From assembly GCA_902619805.1 (NCBI GenBank), contig CACNGC010000001.1:248001-312000 (forward strand): DNA of 64,000 nt. Direction: 5' to 3'. Position numbers and translations under genes: made by a program. The stretch's first letter is position 1; the number at the start of each line of letters is the position of its first letter. Shown here one piece after another: positions 47,291 through 55,736 of the stretch. The notes beneath the pieces were generated by a model. The model searched no databases and was not told the DNA's origin. It saw only the letters and a program-made list of their open reading frames with translations. Source of the stretch: an uncultured SAR116 cluster alpha proteobacterium (GTDB lineage: Bacteria > Pseudomonadota > Alphaproteobacteria > Puniceispirillales > Marisalimonadaceae).

Positions 47291-49282
47291 ATGCTAGCTA
47301 AAAATGAAAATAAAAATAATAACTCAAAATTAGGAAATGACAGTCCTATATTAGATCTCAACAATTCGGCTATTAAATCACTAATCAAGAAAGGGAAACT
47401 TAATGGATTTGTCACTCTTGATGAGCTGAATAAAGCACTTCCACCAGGGGAGTATAGTTCTGAACAAATAGAAGATATTCACTCAGCAATTAATGATATG
47501 GGATTAAATATCATAGATCAGCAGGAAGAAACGTCTTTAGAAGAATTAGAAGAAAAAAACTCAGGAAATTTGTCTGATGAAGAAGGTGCACGATCTGATG
47601 ATCCAGTTAGAATGTATCTTAAAGAGATGGGTTCCGTTGAACTTTTGTCTAGAGAAGGGGAAATTTCTATAGCCAAAAGGATAGAGGCTGGAAGAGAATT
47701 AATGATAGGTGGTATTTATGAATCCCCGATAGCAATGAGAGCCTTTCTGAAATGGAGAGATGAAGTTGATGATGGAACTATGTCATTAAGAGATATAATT
47801 GATTTAGAAACAACTTATTCTCGTATAAATGGTGGTGCTAATGAACCAGTCTTAGTTAGCGAAAATATAAATGATTTTAAATTAAGTAATTTAAATGCTT
47901 CTAATATTGTAAAAAATACATATTCAAAAAAAAAAGATGACTTAAATATCGATGCTACAGATAAAGAAAATGTTGATGACGACAATGATGAAGATAATGA
48001 TGAAGATAATGATGATATAAATCTCTCATTAGTTGCAATGGAAGCAGAAATAAAAGACCAAATTTTGGGTATGATTGATGAAGTTGCGAAAACATTCAAA
48101 GAAATTTTAACTCTCAGTGAAAGACGAATAGCAAGATTAAGAAAAGGTGAAACCCTTGTGAATAGATCTGAAAAAAGATTGTCTGAGCTTAGAATTATTC
48201 TTATTGAACAAATGGAAAAGATTTATCTAAATAATAATAGGCAAGAAGAATTAATTGATCAAATGTATGGTCTCAATAGACAAATTACAAACGTGGAAGG
48301 ATCTTTATTAAGGTTAGCTGAAAATTCAGGTATAAAGAGAAAAGATTTTATTGATAGCTGGGTAGGCAATGAAATAAATCATAATTGGGCTATTAATCCA
48401 GGCAAATCAAAATCGTGGGAAAAGTTTACTGAAAATCACAATGACGATATTATTAGGATCTGTGATCAGGTTTTTGATTTTGTGAATAATGTCAATATGC
48501 CAGTTCAAGAATACAAAAGAATTATACAAATCATTCAAAGGGGTGAAAGAGAAGCTGCTCGTGCAAAAAAAGAGATGGTTGAAGCAAATCTAAGATTAGT
48601 TATATCTATTGCAAAAAAATATACTAATAGAGGACTGCAGTTTTTAGATTTGATACAAGAAGGTAATATTGGTTTAATGAAAGCTGTTGATAAGTTTGAA
48701 TATAGAAGAGGCTACAAGTTTTCAACTTATGCTACTTGGTGGATCAGGCAAGCTATTACTAGATCTATCGCAGATCAAGCTAGAACAATAAGAATTCCAG
48801 TTCATATGATTGAAACTATTAATAAACTTGTTAGAACATCAAGACAAATGCTGCACGAAATTGGAAGAGAACCTACTCCTGAAGAATTGTCTGAAAAAAT
48901 TTCAATGCCCCTTGATAAAGTTAGGAAGGTTTTAAAGATAGCTAAAGAGCCAATTTCCCTAGAAACTCCTGTTGGTGATGAAGATGATAGTCATCTTGGA
49001 GATTTTATTGAAGATAAGATGGCAGTTCAGCCATTAGAAGCTGCAATTCATGCAAATTTAAGAGAAACTACCACAAGAATTTTGGCAAGTTTAACCCCAA
49101 GAGAAGAAAGAGTTTTGAGAATGCGTTTTGGTATTGGGATGAATACTGATCATACCTTAGAAGAAGTTGGTCAACAGTTCAGTGTTACTCGAGAACGTAT
49201 TAGGCAAATAGAGGCTAAGGCATTAAGAAAGTTGAAGCATCCAACAAGATCAAGAAAATTAAGATCATTTTTAGAAAATTAA
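47291..49282 (+). CDS. rpoD: RNA polymerase primary sigma factor (sigma-70)
   Basis: A 663-aa housekeeping sigma factor: region 1.1 (about 20-80), region 1.2 with [12 protein letters not shown], a large non-conserved region, region 2 ([20 protein letters not shown] and [12 protein letters not shown]), region 3, and region 4.2 with [18 protein letters not shown]. The start is taken at ATG 47291 because AGAGTGAG lies upstream; GTG 47279 is the alternative. The non-conserved region carries an acidic Asn/Asp/Glu repeat (see repeat at 47984). Confidence 0.97.
   Translation: MLAKNENKNNNSKLGNDSPILDLNNSAIKSLIKKGKLNGFVTLDELNKALPPGEYSSEQIEDIHSAINDMGLNIIDQQEETSLEELEEKNSGNLSDEEGARSDDPVRMYLKEMGSVELLSREGEISIAKRIEAGRELMIGGIYESPIAMRAFLKWRDEVDDGTMSLRDIIDLETTYSRINGGANEPVLVSENINDFKLSNLNASNIVKNTYSKKKDDLNIDATDKENVDDDNDEDNDEDNDDINLSLVAMEAEIKDQILGMIDEVAKTFKEILTLSERRIARLRKGETLVNRSEKRLSELRIILIEQMEKIYLNNNRQEELIDQMYGLNRQITNVEGSLLRLAENSGIKRKDFIDSWVGNEINHNWAINPGKSKSWEKFTENHNDDIIRICDQVFDFVNNVNMPVQEYKRIIQIIQRGEREAARAKKEMVEANLRLVISIAKKYTNRGLQFLDLIQEGNIGLMKAVDKFEYRRGYKFSTYATWWIRQAITRSIADQARTIRIPVHMIETINKLVRTSRQMLHEIGREPTPEELSEKISMPLDKVRKVLKIAKEPISLETPVGDEDDSHLGDFIEDKMAVQPLEAAIHANLRETTTRILASLTPREERVLRMRFGIGMNTDHTLEEVGQQFSVTRERIRQIEAKALRKLKHPTRSRKLRSFLEN
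47984..48019 (+). repeat. 12-bp in-frame tandem repeat in rpoD
   Basis: The unit AATGATGAAGAT occurs twice perfectly (47984-47995, 47996-48007) and a third time degenerate (48008-48019), encoding [12 protein letters not shown]. It lies in the non-conserved region between regions 1.2 and 2 and lengthens an acidic patch. Confidence 0.75.
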
Positions 49283-49308
49283 GTGTTTAACTTTTAATAG
49301 TTACACTT
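49281..49308 (+). terminator. Imperfect hairpin after rpoD
   Basis: Arms AAGTG..TAACT and AGTTA.CACTT pair over ten base pairs with a 2-nt bulge and a TTTAAT loop, starting at the rpoD stop codon. The following sequence has only a short T-run (CTTTA), so termination strength is doubtful. It overlaps the -35 element of the tRNA promoter. Confidence 0.25.
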
Positions 49309-49335
49309 TACATACTTAATGTGTACTAGTATAAA
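49307..49335 (+). promoter_or_regulatory. Sigma-70-type promoter for tRNA-Ile2
   Basis: TTTACA (49307-49312), a 17-nt spacer and TATAAA (49330-49335). The predicted start is about 49342, roughly ten bases before the mature tRNA 5' end, which would leave a short leader for RNase P. Confidence 0.6.
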
Positions 49336-49352
49336 CTTTTTAATATTTTATT

Positions 49353-49429
49353 AGGCCTGTAGCTCAACTGGTTAGAGCCCTCCGCTCATAACGGAGTGGT
49401 TGGGGGTTCAAGTCCCTCCAGGCCTACCA
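49353..49429 (+). tRNA. tRNA-Ile2 (CAU anticodon), CCA encoded
   Basis: A complete 77-nt cloverleaf: acceptor 7 bp, D-arm GCTC/GAGC, anticodon stem CTCCG/CGGAG with loop CTCATAA (CAT at 49387-49389), five-base variable region, T-arm with TTCAAGT, discriminator A and encoded CCA. CAU could mean Met, initiator or Ile2. The consecutive C4-G69 and C5-G68 pairs, plus C29-G41, A37 and A38, are the known TilS/IleRS determinants, so Ile2 (lysidine-modified) is preferred. The first pair is A1-T72, an unusual choice. Confidence 0.88.
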
Positions 49430-49532
49430 TTTATTTAATTAAATCTTTTAATTTATATAAATATATTTTTTTCTTTGAAATTGTATCATATTAGAGTCAA
49501 AATTATCTTTAAAAATAATTATAGGTTTTAAT

Positions 49533-51263
49533 TTGAAAAAAAAATATGAAGAATTCAGAAGTTCTAGATGGTTTGCACCCAATGATGTAAGATCTTTTGG
49601 TCATAGATCTAGAGCTATGCAAATGGGATTAGATAAAGAGGATTGGGAAAACAAACCTGTTATTGGTATTATTAATACTTGGTCTGATATCCAACCATGT
49701 CATATGCACTTCAAACAAAGAGTTGAAGATGTAAAAAAGGGGATTTATCAATTAGGTGGTTTCCCAATTGAGCTTCCAGCTATTTCTCTTGCTGAGATAT
49801 ATGTGAAACCTACAACAATGTTATATAGAAACATGTTGTCAATGGAAGTGGAGGAACTTATCAGATCTCATCCCATTGACGGGGTTGTTTTGATGGGTGG
49901 CTGTGATAAAACCACCCCTGCTTTAATTATGGGAGCGATATCCTTAAACTTACCAACCATTTTTTTACCAGCTGGACCAATGTTAAGGGGAAATTATAAA
50001 GGGAAATTTTTAGGAAGTGGTTCAGATGGTTGGAAATATTGGGATGAATTAAGAGCAGGAAATATTTCTCAAAAAGATTGGGAAGAAGTTGAGACCGGTA
50101 TTGCTAGATCCTATGGACATTGTATGACAATGGGAACAGCAAGCACAATGACTGCAATCGCAGAAGCAATGGGTTTATGTTTACCTGGTGCTAGTTCTAT
50201 TCCCGCAGCAGATTCTAATCATATTAGAATGTCTGTAAATGTAGGAAAAAGAATTGTTGAAATGGTGTGGGAAGACTTAACTCCAAGAAATATTATAACA
50301 GAAAACTCTGTTGAAAATGCTGTTACTGTAGCCATGGCAATGGGTTGTTCTACTAATGCTATCATTCATTTGATAGCTATGGCAAGGAGAGCTGGTGTAA
50401 ATTTAACAATGGATGATCTAGATAAAAAGGGAAGAAAAATTCCTTTAATTGCGAATATAAGACCTTCTGGAAAAGACTATTTAATGGAAGATTTTTATTA
50501 TGCGGGTGGTATTTTATCTTTAATGTGTTCTTTAGCAAGCCAACTTAATTTAGAAGAAATAACTGTATCAGGAATGAAATTAGGTGAACTTATTGATGGA
50601 AAAGAAACACTTAATCAAGACATAATTCGGCCTTTAGATGAACCAATCTATAAAGAGGGATCACTGGCTGTTTTAAAAGGAAATTTAGCTCCAGATGGTT
50701 GTGTTATTAAGCCAGCTGCATGTGATAAAAAATTTTTGAAACATAAAGGTCCAGCTATAGTTTTCGATAGTTATCAAGATATGAAAAAAATTATTGATAG
50801 TGATGAATTAGATGTGACGGAAAATCATGTCTTAGTTTTAAGAAATGTTGGCCCTGTTGGCGGGCCAGGAATGCCTGAGTGGGGGATGATGCCAATACCA
50901 AAAAAGCTTCTTAAAAGGGGTGTCCGAGACATGGTTAGAATTTCTGATGCAAGAATGAGCGGAACTAGTTATGGTGCATGTATTCTTCATGTTGCTCCAG
51001 AAAGTTATATAGGTGGTCCATTATCGTTGTTAGAAACAGGAGATATTATAGAGATAAATGTGGACTTAAGGTCAATAAACATGCTTGTAGGAGAAAAGAC
51101 TTTACAACAAAGAAAAAAGAAAGTTAAAAAAAATAATCCAAAAGCAGGTAGAGGATGGTTATGGATGTATAGTAATCATGTTCGTCAAGCAAATGAGGGT
51201 TGTGACTTTGATTTTTTAGAAAGCGATTTTGGAATTTCTGCTAAAGAACCTGATATTTTTTAG
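49533..51263 (+). CDS. IlvD/Edd family dehydratase, sugar-acid (L-arabinonate-like) subgroup
   Basis: A 576-aa iron-sulfur dehydratase that would convert an aldonic acid to its 2-keto-3-deoxy form. Cluster-ligand candidates are C56, C124 and C197 (QPCHMH, GGCDKTT, HCMTMGT). LGSGSDGWKYWDELRAG is typical of the L-arabinonate dehydratase branch rather than IlvD. The start is TTG 49533, 7 nt after an AGG; product MKKKYEEF. It opens a cluster with the RraA-like (9 nt) and UxaA-like (18 nt) genes, 103 nt after the tRNA. Confidence 0.9.
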   Translation: MKKKYEEFRSSRWFAPNDVRSFGHRSRAMQMGLDKEDWENKPVIGIINTWSDIQPCHMHFKQRVEDVKKGIYQLGGFPIELPAISLAEIYVKPTTMLYRNMLSMEVEELIRSHPIDGVVLMGGCDKTTPALIMGAISLNLPTIFLPAGPMLRGNYKGKFLGSGSDGWKYWDELRAGNISQKDWEEVETGIARSYGHCMTMGTASTMTAIAEAMGLCLPGASSIPAADSNHIRMSVNVGKRIVEMVWEDLTPRNIITENSVENAVTVAMAMGCSTNAIIHLIAMARRAGVNLTMDDLDKKGRKIPLIANIRPSGKDYLMEDFYYAGGILSLMCSLASQLNLEEITVSGMKLGELIDGKETLNQDIIRPLDEPIYKEGSLAVLKGNLAPDGCVIKPAACDKKFLKHKGPAIVFDSYQDMKKIIDSDELDVTENHVLVLRNVGPVGGPGMPEWGMMPIPKKLLKRGVRDMVRISDARMSGTSYGACILHVAPESYIGGPLSLLETGDIIEINVDLRSINMLVGEKTLQQRKKKVKKNNPKAGRGWLWMYSNHVRQANEGCDFDFLESDFGISAKEPDIF

Positions 51264-51272
51264 AGATTAAGA

Positions 51273-51989
51273 ATGTTATCAAAAGAATTAAAAAAAACTT
51301 TTTCAAACGCAAGTGTAGCAACAATTTGTACTGCTTTATTCAAAAAAGGACTAAAAAATCAATTTATTCAAGGAGTTTCCCCACTAAATACAAAATTAAC
51401 GAACATGGTGGGATTAGCTTATACAGTAAGATATATTCCAGCAAGGGAAGATCTAAATAGTATAGAGGTATTTAAAAATCCAAAACATCCACAAAGGTTA
51501 GCCATTGAGGAATGTCCTAAAGATTATGTCTTAATTTTTGATAGCAGGAAAGATCCCAGAGCCGCATCAGCAGGTGCCATACTAGTTACAAGATTAATGG
51601 TTAGAGGATGTGCTGGTGTAGTAACAGATGGTGGGTTTAGAGACTCAGATGAAATAAAAAATTTAAATATTCCAGCCTACCATAATAGACCATCATCTCC
51701 AACTAATCTTACTTTGCATCAAGCCATAGATATTAATACTCCTATTGGTTGTGGAGATGTTGCAATTTGGCCAAATGATTTAATTGTTGGCGACAAAGAG
51801 GGTGTTGTCGTGGTGCCTAATGAGCTCATAAAAGAAATTTCTGATGAAGTTAAATCTATGACAATATATGAAGATTATGTAATAGATAAGGTTCAAAAAG
51901 GAGCAACTATCAGAGGCTTATATCCATTAACCGACGAAAACGAAAAAAAAATATTTGAAAATTGGTTAAGGACTAAAAATAGTTATTAG
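51273..51989 (+). CDS. RraA-like protein (probable 4-hydroxy-2-oxo acid aldolase/decarboxylase)
   Basis: A 238-aa RraA-fold protein. The family motif with TDGGFRDSDE carries the substrate Arg-Asp, and GCGDVAIWPNDLIVGDKEGVVVVP is the conserved C-terminal strand. RraA in E. coli inhibits RNase E, but metal-dependent HMG/CHA aldolases and sugar-acid pathway proteins share this fold. Its place between two sugar-acid dehydratases makes a lyase in the pathway far more likely than RNase E control. Confidence 0.82.
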   Translation: MLSKELKKTFSNASVATICTALFKKGLKNQFIQGVSPLNTKLTNMVGLAYTVRYIPAREDLNSIEVFKNPKHPQRLAIEECPKDYVLIFDSRKDPRAASAGAILVTRLMVRGCAGVVTDGGFRDSDEIKNLNIPAYHNRPSSPTNLTLHQAIDINTPIGCGDVAIWPNDLIVGDKEGVVVVPNELIKEISDEVKSMTIYEDYVIDKVQKGATIRGLYPLTDENEKKIFENWLRTKNSY

Positions 51990-52007
51990 GTTTTAGATGA
52001 GGTTTAT

Positions 52008-53555
52008 ATGGATAAAAAACAAATTAATATAAATGCTTCAAAAGCAGTGCTCCTAAATGATGAGGATAACATTGTTATTGCAATTAACAATATGGAAGCC
52101 TATCAATACTTAGAAGATTTTGATATTACATTAGATTCTCCAATACTTTCAGGACAAAAAATTGCTAGATTAGATATTGCTAAAGATAGTCCGATTTATA
52201 AATATGGTACAATAATAGGTTTTGCAGATACAGATTTATTAAAAGGTCAGGTTTTAACAAATTCAAATGTTGTTTTTAAAGAGTTTGGACGAGCACATGA
52301 ATATTGCTCTAAGTATGTACCAACCAGATTTGTAAATTCTTCAAGTGAAAGAACATTTTCAGGTTTAAAAAGATCAGATGGACGAGTAGGCACCAGAAAT
52401 TTTATTGCAGTTGTGTCAACAGTTAATTGTTCTGCAACTGTTGTACACGAAATTGCATCTTATTTTACCGCTGAAAAACTTACTAATTATCCTAATATAG
52501 ACGGCGTAGCCGCTTTTAGTCATTCAACTGGATGTGGAATGGAATTGTCAGGTGAACCTATGAATTTGTTAAATAGAACATTAGGTGGGTATATAAGTCA
52601 CCCAAATGTTGCTTCATCTTTAGTCGTTGGTCTTGGTTGTGAAAGGTGTCAGGTTGGAGGTTTGTTTTCACACCAAGGACTTTCAGAAAATGAAAATTTA
52701 AAAACTTTAGTAATGCAAGAAAATGGTGGTACTACTGCAACAATTAAAGAAGGAATTAAAATTGTAAAGGGTATGCTAGAAAAGGCGAATGGGATCTCTA
52801 GGGAAGAAGTCCCATTATCTAATCTTGTGGTAGGACTTCAGTGTGGAGGATCAGACGCTTTTTCTTCTATTTCTGCTAATCCTTCCTTGGGGAAAGCTGT
52901 TGATATACTTGTTAGTCATGGTGGTACTGCTATTTTATCAGAAACACCTGAAATATATGGTGTTGAGAATACTTTAACTGCAAGAGCTGTAAATTCTTCG
53001 GTAGCAGAAAAATTATTGGACCGTGTAAACTGGTGGAAAAATGTTTACGCAGTAGGTCGAGACGTACAAATAAATGGTATAGTTAGCCCAGGAAATCAAA
53101 AAGGAGGTCTTGCAAATATTTTAGAAAAATCCTTAGGATCAGCTATGAAAGGTGGAACAACAGGTTTAATGCAAGTATATAATTATGCAGAGAGAGTTAA
53201 TGAAAAGGGATTTGTTTTTATGGATACACCTGGATTTGATCCTGTATCAGCAACTGGTCAGATTGCAGGTGGAGCAAATCTAATAGCATTTACTACAGGT
53301 AGAGGTTCATGTTTTGGTGCAAAACCAACTCCCTCAATAAAATTAGCAACTAATTCTTCTCTTTATAAAAAAATGTATGAAGATATGGACATAAATTGTG
53401 GTTCAGTTATTGACGGAGATAAAGATATCGAAGAAATGGGCAAAATAATTTTTGAAGAATTTATTTCTTTTGCTTCTGGTAAAAAAACAAAAAGTGAAAT
53501 TTTAAATCTTGGTCGCCATGAATTTGCACCTTGGCAAATTGGAATAACAGGTTAG
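52008..53555 (+). CDS. UxaA family hydrolyase (altronate/galactarate dehydratase-like)
   Basis: A 515-aa protein with an N-terminal SAF-type domain (about 1-100) fused to the large UxaA/GarD catalytic domain. Conserved Cys-containing stretches are HSTGCGM, GLGCERCQ and LQCGGSDAF, likely iron-site ligands. Expected to dehydrate an aldonate or aldarate. Its TAG stop interleaves with the stop of the convergent RHH gene (TTAG at 53552-53555). Confidence 0.88.
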   Translation: MDKKQININASKAVLLNDEDNIVIAINNMEAYQYLEDFDITLDSPILSGQKIARLDIAKDSPIYKYGTIIGFADTDLLKGQVLTNSNVVFKEFGRAHEYCSKYVPTRFVNSSSERTFSGLKRSDGRVGTRNFIAVVSTVNCSATVVHEIASYFTAEKLTNYPNIDGVAAFSHSTGCGMELSGEPMNLLNRTLGGYISHPNVASSLVVGLGCERCQVGGLFSHQGLSENENLKTLVMQENGGTTATIKEGIKIVKGMLEKANGISREEVPLSNLVVGLQCGGSDAFSSISANPSLGKAVDILVSHGGTAILSETPEIYGVENTLTARAVNSSVAEKLLDRVNWWKNVYAVGRDVQINGIVSPGNQKGGLANILEKSLGSAMKGGTTGLMQVYNYAERVNEKGFVFMDTPGFDPVSATGQIAGGANLIAFTTGRGSCFGAKPTPSIKLATNSSLYKKMYEDMDINCGSVIDGDKDIEEMGKIIFEEFISFASGKKTKSEILNLGRHEFAPWQIGITG

Positions 53556-53755
53556 TTTTTCATATAAAATTTTAAAAGATAGACTCTTATTGATGAGGCA
53601 AGCGAAGTTTTTCTATTAGAGTCAATTTTAGTAATTAAAGTTTCTAAGGAACAATTTTGTTCTTTTACAATAATTTTTAAGGCATCCCAAAACTCTTTTT
53701 CTAAAGATAAAGATGTTCTATGTTTTTTTATTGTTATAGATTTTTTTATTAACAT
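53552..53755 (-). CDS. Ribbon-helix-helix domain protein
   Basis: A 67-aa protein matching the alphaproteobacterial RHH_4 type: a short beta-strand (TIKKHRTSLSLEKEF), then WDALKIIVKEQN and SLASSIRVYLLKFY helices. Probably a small DNA-binding protein. It is the last gene of ispB-HTH-rlmD-RHH and follows rlmD by 4 nt. Confidence 0.78.
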   Translation of the reverse strand: MLIKKSITIKKHRTSLSLEKEFWDALKIIVKEQNCSLETLITKIDSNRKTSLASSIRVYLLKFYMKN

Positions 53756-53759
53756 TTTT

Positions 53760-55094
53760 TTATTTTAATTGAAATATTGCAACTAATTCAACATGTGCAG
53801 AAAATAAAAATTGATCAATTGGTTGCACCCATTTTAATTCATAATTACTTTCAATTAAAATTTTGGCATCTCGTACAAAAGTATTAACATTACAAGAAAT
53901 ACTTATTATAGTTGATACATTTGATTGTGCTATGTTTAAAAATTGCAATTTTGCACCTGAACGTGGAGGGTCAACTATAATTGCGTCATATTTGCTAAGT
54001 TCTTCTGAAGTCAAAGGGAAATTTTTTAAATCTCTTTCTTTTGTTTTGACTCTATTTCCAAAACCCTCTTTTCTACAGGCAATATCTAAAGATTTTAAAG
54101 ATTCTTTGTCTAATTCAAATGCGTGTATTTGATACCGTTTTTTTAATAATGGTAAAGTTATCGTTCCACTACCACAAAAAAGTTCACAAATCAGTTTTGT
54201 TTTTTTATTCTCATTTAATCCTTGAATTACGCTCTCAAGTATCGCATTTTCTCCTTCTACACTTGCTTGAAGAAATCCTCCTGGAGGTGGAAAAGTAATA
54301 GATGAAAAAGACTTGTTAGACAAAACTGAAAGATCACTTGTAAACAGCAGCTCGTTAGTATTATCATTTAATCCTCTATGAAATCTAATAATTGAACTTA
54401 ATGAAATACTCTCAATAAAGATGTTTAATTTATGGTAGTCTATCTTTTCTATACCATTTATTAGAAGATCTACTCCGTTGTCTAAAAGATTTGCGTGAAT
54501 ATCAATTTCATTACCCACATTAAGAAGTTTGTGTAATGGTTTTTCTAAATTATGAATTAATTCTTCAAGTTCTGATTTGATAATTATACATTTTTCAATT
54601 TTAGTAATAAATTTACTTTTGTATTCATTAAACCCAATTATTGTAATATATTTATATTTTTTTGCTTTTAACTTAACATGTCTTCGACTTTTTATTGAAG
54701 ATGTTTTAATTTCTTTAATAGTTGTTGTTGGTGATATTTTTATTATTGGAAGCGATACTTTACCGATTTTCCAAGAGGAATAATCTTCAAATTTCCAGTG
54801 CTGAAGCAAACATCCACCACATTTAAAAAAATGTTTACATTTAGGACTAATTCTTTTTGGTGATGCTGATTTTATTTCTACTAAATCAGCTCTCACACCT
54901 TCAGAAGTGGAAAGAGTTGGTTTAACAACAACTATTTCATCAGGTAAAGTAAAAGGCACAAAAAAAGTATAATCACTTTCTCGGTAATTTATTTCAGTTG
55001 TCAAGTTAGAAACACCTTCACCACGAGATCCAATACGTTTGATTGTTAAAAGTTTGTTATCTATATTTTTTTGTAATTTTTCAAACTTATTCAT
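53760..55094 (-). CDS. 23S rRNA (uracil-5)-methyltransferase RlmD/TrmA family
   Basis: A 444-aa SAM-dependent RNA methyltransferase with an N-terminal TRAM-like domain (about 15-75). Iron-sulfur-site cysteines appear in CKHFFKCGGCLLQHW. The methyltransferase core has ELFCGSGTITLPLL, DPPRSGA and the catalytic Cys in ISCNVNTFVRD. RlmD or TrmA-like target unclear. Its start overlaps the preceding gene's stop by 4 nt (ATGA). Confidence 0.9.
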   Translation of the reverse strand: MNKFEKLQKNIDNKLLTIKRIGSRGEGVSNLTTEINYRESDYTFFVPFTLPDEIVVVKPTLSTSEGVRADLVEIKSASPKRISPKCKHFFKCGGCLLQHWKFEDYSSWKIGKVSLPIIKISPTTTIKEIKTSSIKSRRHVKLKAKKYKYITIIGFNEYKSKFITKIEKCIIIKSELEELIHNLEKPLHKLLNVGNEIDIHANLLDNGVDLLINGIEKIDYHKLNIFIESISLSSIIRFHRGLNDNTNELLFTSDLSVLSNKSFSSITFPPPGGFLQASVEGENAILESVIQGLNENKKTKLICELFCGSGTITLPLLKKRYQIHAFELDKESLKSLDIACRKEGFGNRVKTKERDLKNFPLTSEELSKYDAIIVDPPRSGAKLQFLNIAQSNVSTIISISCNVNTFVRDAKILIESNYELKWVQPIDQFLFSAHVELVAIFQLK

Positions 55095-55732
55095 TTTGAA
55101 AATATTTTAGAACATTGCCATAAAATTTTACCACTTATATTCAATAGATTTGCATTAATTTGGAAAGGAGAAAAATCATTAAAATATGGTTTTACACTTA
55201 ATTTACTCTGACTAAGTTTGCTGAATTCAATGGTAGCAAGAAAGTAATTTTTTTTATCATTTAATAGATAAATATCAGATTTTATAAATTTTTTTATACT
55301 TACATCTACAATAGTAGTTATCTTGTAATTTGATATGTAAGTTTGAAAATAATATAAATTTTCTACATCAAAAAAATCTAAGCCAAGTAACAATTCTTTT
55401 GAAAATGATATTTGGTTTATATGACCAACTTTATTTTCTATATTTCTGAGTATAAAAAATTCTTCTTTTGAAGAAATGTCTTTTAACCAATTTGGTATCA
55501 ATTCATTTACGTTCACATCAAGTAATTCAGCTAACAAATATCTATATTCTTCAGGAAGAACTTTAGGAGTTCCTCTATAGAGATATTGTTGCAAATAAGC
55601 GTCATTTTTTTTTATATTTCTTGATAAATCACGAAGATTATAATTCTTTTTTTTTATTAAATTTTTAATTTTTTCTCTGACATCGTCGTTATCTACATTA
55701 GTTTTATTGTTTACTTCTTCTGTATAAACCAT
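55091..55732 (-). CDS. HTH protein with degenerate S24-like C-terminus
   Basis: A 213-aa protein. Residues about 15-70 form an HTH domain (NLRDLSRNIKKNDAYLQQYL then GTPKVLPEE), a pattern seen in alphaproteobacterial XRE/S24 regulators. The C-terminal half is beta-rich and ends GKILWQCSK, like the GRVVW ending of LexA/CI-type peptidase folds, but no Ser-Lys dyad is evident, so it looks inactive. I chose ATG 55732 (MVYTEE); an earlier ATG at 55762 lies inside ispB. Overlaps rlmD by 4 nt. Confidence 0.62.
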   Translation of the reverse strand: MVYTEEVNNKTNVDNDDVREKIKNLIKKKNYNLRDLSRNIKKNDAYLQQYLYRGTPKVLPEEYRYLLAELLDVNVNELIPNWLKDISSKEEFFILRNIENKVGHINQISFSKELLLGLDFFDVENLYYFQTYISNYKITTIVDVSIKKFIKSDIYLLNDKKNYFLATIEFSKLSQSKLSVKPYFNDFSPFQINANLLNISGKILWQCSKIFSK

Positions 55733-55736
55733 CGTC

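Noticed and set aside
51273-51989. RraA as RNase E inhibitor
   Set aside because: The gene context is sugar-acid catabolism; RraA-fold proteins include lyases, and the E. coli-type regulatory role is not supported here.
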